Part shown: positions 62,932 through 64,000 of the stretch, in pieces
How positions within the stretch are numbered: the stretch's first letter is position 1
Layout of the letters: the number at the start of each line of letters is the position of its first letter
Assembly: GCA_010909725.1 (NCBI GenBank)
Contig: JAACMV010000007.1
Coordinates: 558,001 to 622,000, forward strand
DNA from: Picochlorum sp. 'celeri'
Taxonomy: Eukaryota; Chlorophyta; Trebouxiophyceae
Direction: 5' to 3'
DNA: 64,000 nt
Made by a program: the position numbers and the translations under genes
The notes under the pieces: model-generated
The model's input: the letters and a program-made list of their open reading frames with translations, nothing else
Database searches by the model: none
Told to the model about the DNA's origin: nothing

Positions 62932-62967
62932 GAATTGTATGTGAAACAAAAAAAATGGTCAAGTAGA

Positions 62968-63996
62968 TCATAGCTCCATGACGCTACCATTGATGAGATA
63001 TGGGCTTGTAAATGTAGTTTGATCCGACGGTTTTGCTCCAATGACTGGTAAGAGTCTTACTGAAAGAGGCTTTGTTTGCCTATTGCTTATCGCACGAATA
63101 TCTAATACATATCCCGCAATCTGCTCTCGGATCTGTTGACTGCGAGCAGACGAACCATCATCTGATACTCCAGGGACGGGGATTGTATCCAATCCTATAC
63201 CGCATAATCCTGCGTATAGTAAAAGCTTTTGAATGTCGAGATCTCCTCGAGAAGCTGCATGCGCCAGACTTTCATTTTCAAGCACTGGGAGCATGACACC
63301 ACAGTATCCTGTCGTAAGGACTTTGAGAGATTTTAGGGCTTTTGTAATTGCAGCTATTGTAGCAGGGGTACCCGGTCCCCAGGCTCTTTGATTGCCAAAT
63401 GGAAATTTCAAGCAATCCTCAAGATTGTGTTCAGGACCTCTCAAATCTGGTGCAATTGATGCATCAATCCCTTTGTATTCCCATCCATGCTCATCAGCCC
63501 ATGACATACAGATCTTTTCAATAGGCTGACATGCTGTTAAAAATACTGATTCTACCTCCTCTTGTAATAGCGTCAAAGGGCAACTACTGCTTGAATGAGA
63601 TCGCTCATGTGCAGTTGAGTAAGCCTGATGTAGCAAGGCACTGTTTTCCAGTCCTAATGCAAAAGACGTCCCATCTGGACCTGAATACGACGCTGGAAAA
63701 TAGGGTATTGTCGGCTTACAGTTGATTGATACCCCGAATCGAAAGGTACATCCTGGGCATTTTCTCTCCATGGCAAGAATCTCTCGAGCAAGATGAAGGG
63801 CTTCTGGTGTACCCCACCCCTCCCTAAAATCAACCGACATGCTCGTCACCTCAAGGCTGGAAACCAAGTCACTAAGCATACCAGGCCTACATATACATGC
63901 TCGGTCACGCAGCGTGCCCAAATTTAGAAATTGAAGCCCTTCTTGCTGAGCAATCTTTTCAAGCTCTACTGCCTTGTCTACAATATCTGGGCCCAT
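62968..63996 (-). CDS. DUF711 (UPF0210) family protein, N-terminus at window edge
   Basis: A member of the DUF711/UPF0210 family, related in fold to glycyl-radical-type proteins but of unknown function. 342 residues are visible. Family blocks: GIDASIAPDLRG, GTPATIAAITKALKSL, TGYCGVMLPVLENESLAHAA and LDIQKLLLYAGLCGIGLDTIPVPG. The first Met in the window (63996) is probably internal, because the homologues begin with a further segment upstream; the gene likely continues beyond position 64000. The frame is intact. Two degenerate fragments of a second copy lie to its left. Confidence 0.82.
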   Translation of the reverse strand: MGPDIVDKAVELEKIAQQEGLQFLNLGTLRDRACICRPGMLSDLVSSLEVTSMSVDFREGWGTPEALHLAREILAMERKCPGCTFRFGVSINCKPTIPYFPASYSGPDGTSFALGLENSALLHQAYSTAHERSHSSSSCPLTLLQEEVESVFLTACQPIEKICMSWADEHGWEYKGIDASIAPDLRGPEHNLEDCLKFPFGNQRAWGPGTPATIAAITKALKSLKVLTTGYCGVMLPVLENESLAHAASRGDLDIQKLLLYAGLCGIGLDTIPVPGVSDDGSSARSQQIREQIAGYVLDIRAISNRQTKPLSVRLLPVIGAKPSDQTTFTSPYLINGSVMEL

Positions 63997-64000
63997 TGTC

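Overview
This window is nuclear DNA of a photosynthetic eukaryote of the green lineage, most likely a unicellular green alga. Many predicted proteins are plastid proteins with N-terminal transit-like extensions: the Rubisco chaperone RbcX, a RETICULATA-related protein, a MoxR/RavA-type AAA ATPase, a plastid cyclophilin, trigger factor, CcdA, the PAA2-type copper ATPase, the NSI-type acetyltransferase and dehydroascorbate reductase. A plant-type GATA factor (CX2CX18CX2C), an AKR2-type outer-envelope targeting factor and an SnRK2-type kinase also point to Viridiplantae. Introns are short GT-AG introns (about 64-330 bp), often gtacgt/gtatgt at the donor and TGCAG at the acceptor. I cannot name the species. 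Where family alignment demanded it I joined exons by hand. Several long open frames begin with non-ATG codons, and I moved those starts to the first supported ATG or exon.

Layout: 0.5-13 kb holds ERCC1, a coiled-coil orphan, a myristoylated-type cyclophilin, a REEP/HVA22 protein, RbcX, GATA, RETICULATA-related and a TFIIIC90-like WD40/zinc protein. 12-22.6 kb holds MoxR ATPase, AKR2, CAND1, plastid cyclophilin and 6-phosphogluconate dehydrogenase, whose third intron contains an initiator-type tRNA-Met gene on the opposite strand. 23.5-34.7 kb holds a membrane-anchored orphan, FIS1, ROK1/DDX52, an EF-hand membrane protein, NSI, two coiled-coil membrane proteins and PSMG2. 34.7-47.5 kb holds CcdA and PAA2 (tail to tail), an orphan, trigger factor, mL45, ENGase and a diacylglycerol lipase. 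47.6-61 kb holds a coiled-coil orphan, eIF5A, eS19, SKA1, galactokinase, bL17, TBP, DHAR, a C9orf78/TLS1-like protein, an SnRK2-type kinase and a nucleolin-like protein. 61-64 kb is a rearranged tandem duplication of the nucleolin 3' end plus a DUF711 gene, with an insertion carrying a secreted cysteine-rich orphan.

Shared themes are plastid biogenesis (CcdA and PAA2 both serve thylakoid redox proteins; trigger factor, RbcX, cyclophilin and AKR2 are folding or targeting factors) and basic nuclear housekeeping. Genes are tightly packed, with gaps as small as 12 bp.

The most unusual signal is non-coding. Several intergenic stretches consist of chains of perfect, mutually unrelated short palindromes placed end to end or overlapping, most densely at 27.39-27.85 kb and 2.42-2.46 kb. 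In the degenerate DUF711 copy at 62.78-62.83 kb new palindromes are present that the intact paralogue lacks. This suggests a local inverted-copying (template-switch) process that makes palindromes in unconstrained DNA.
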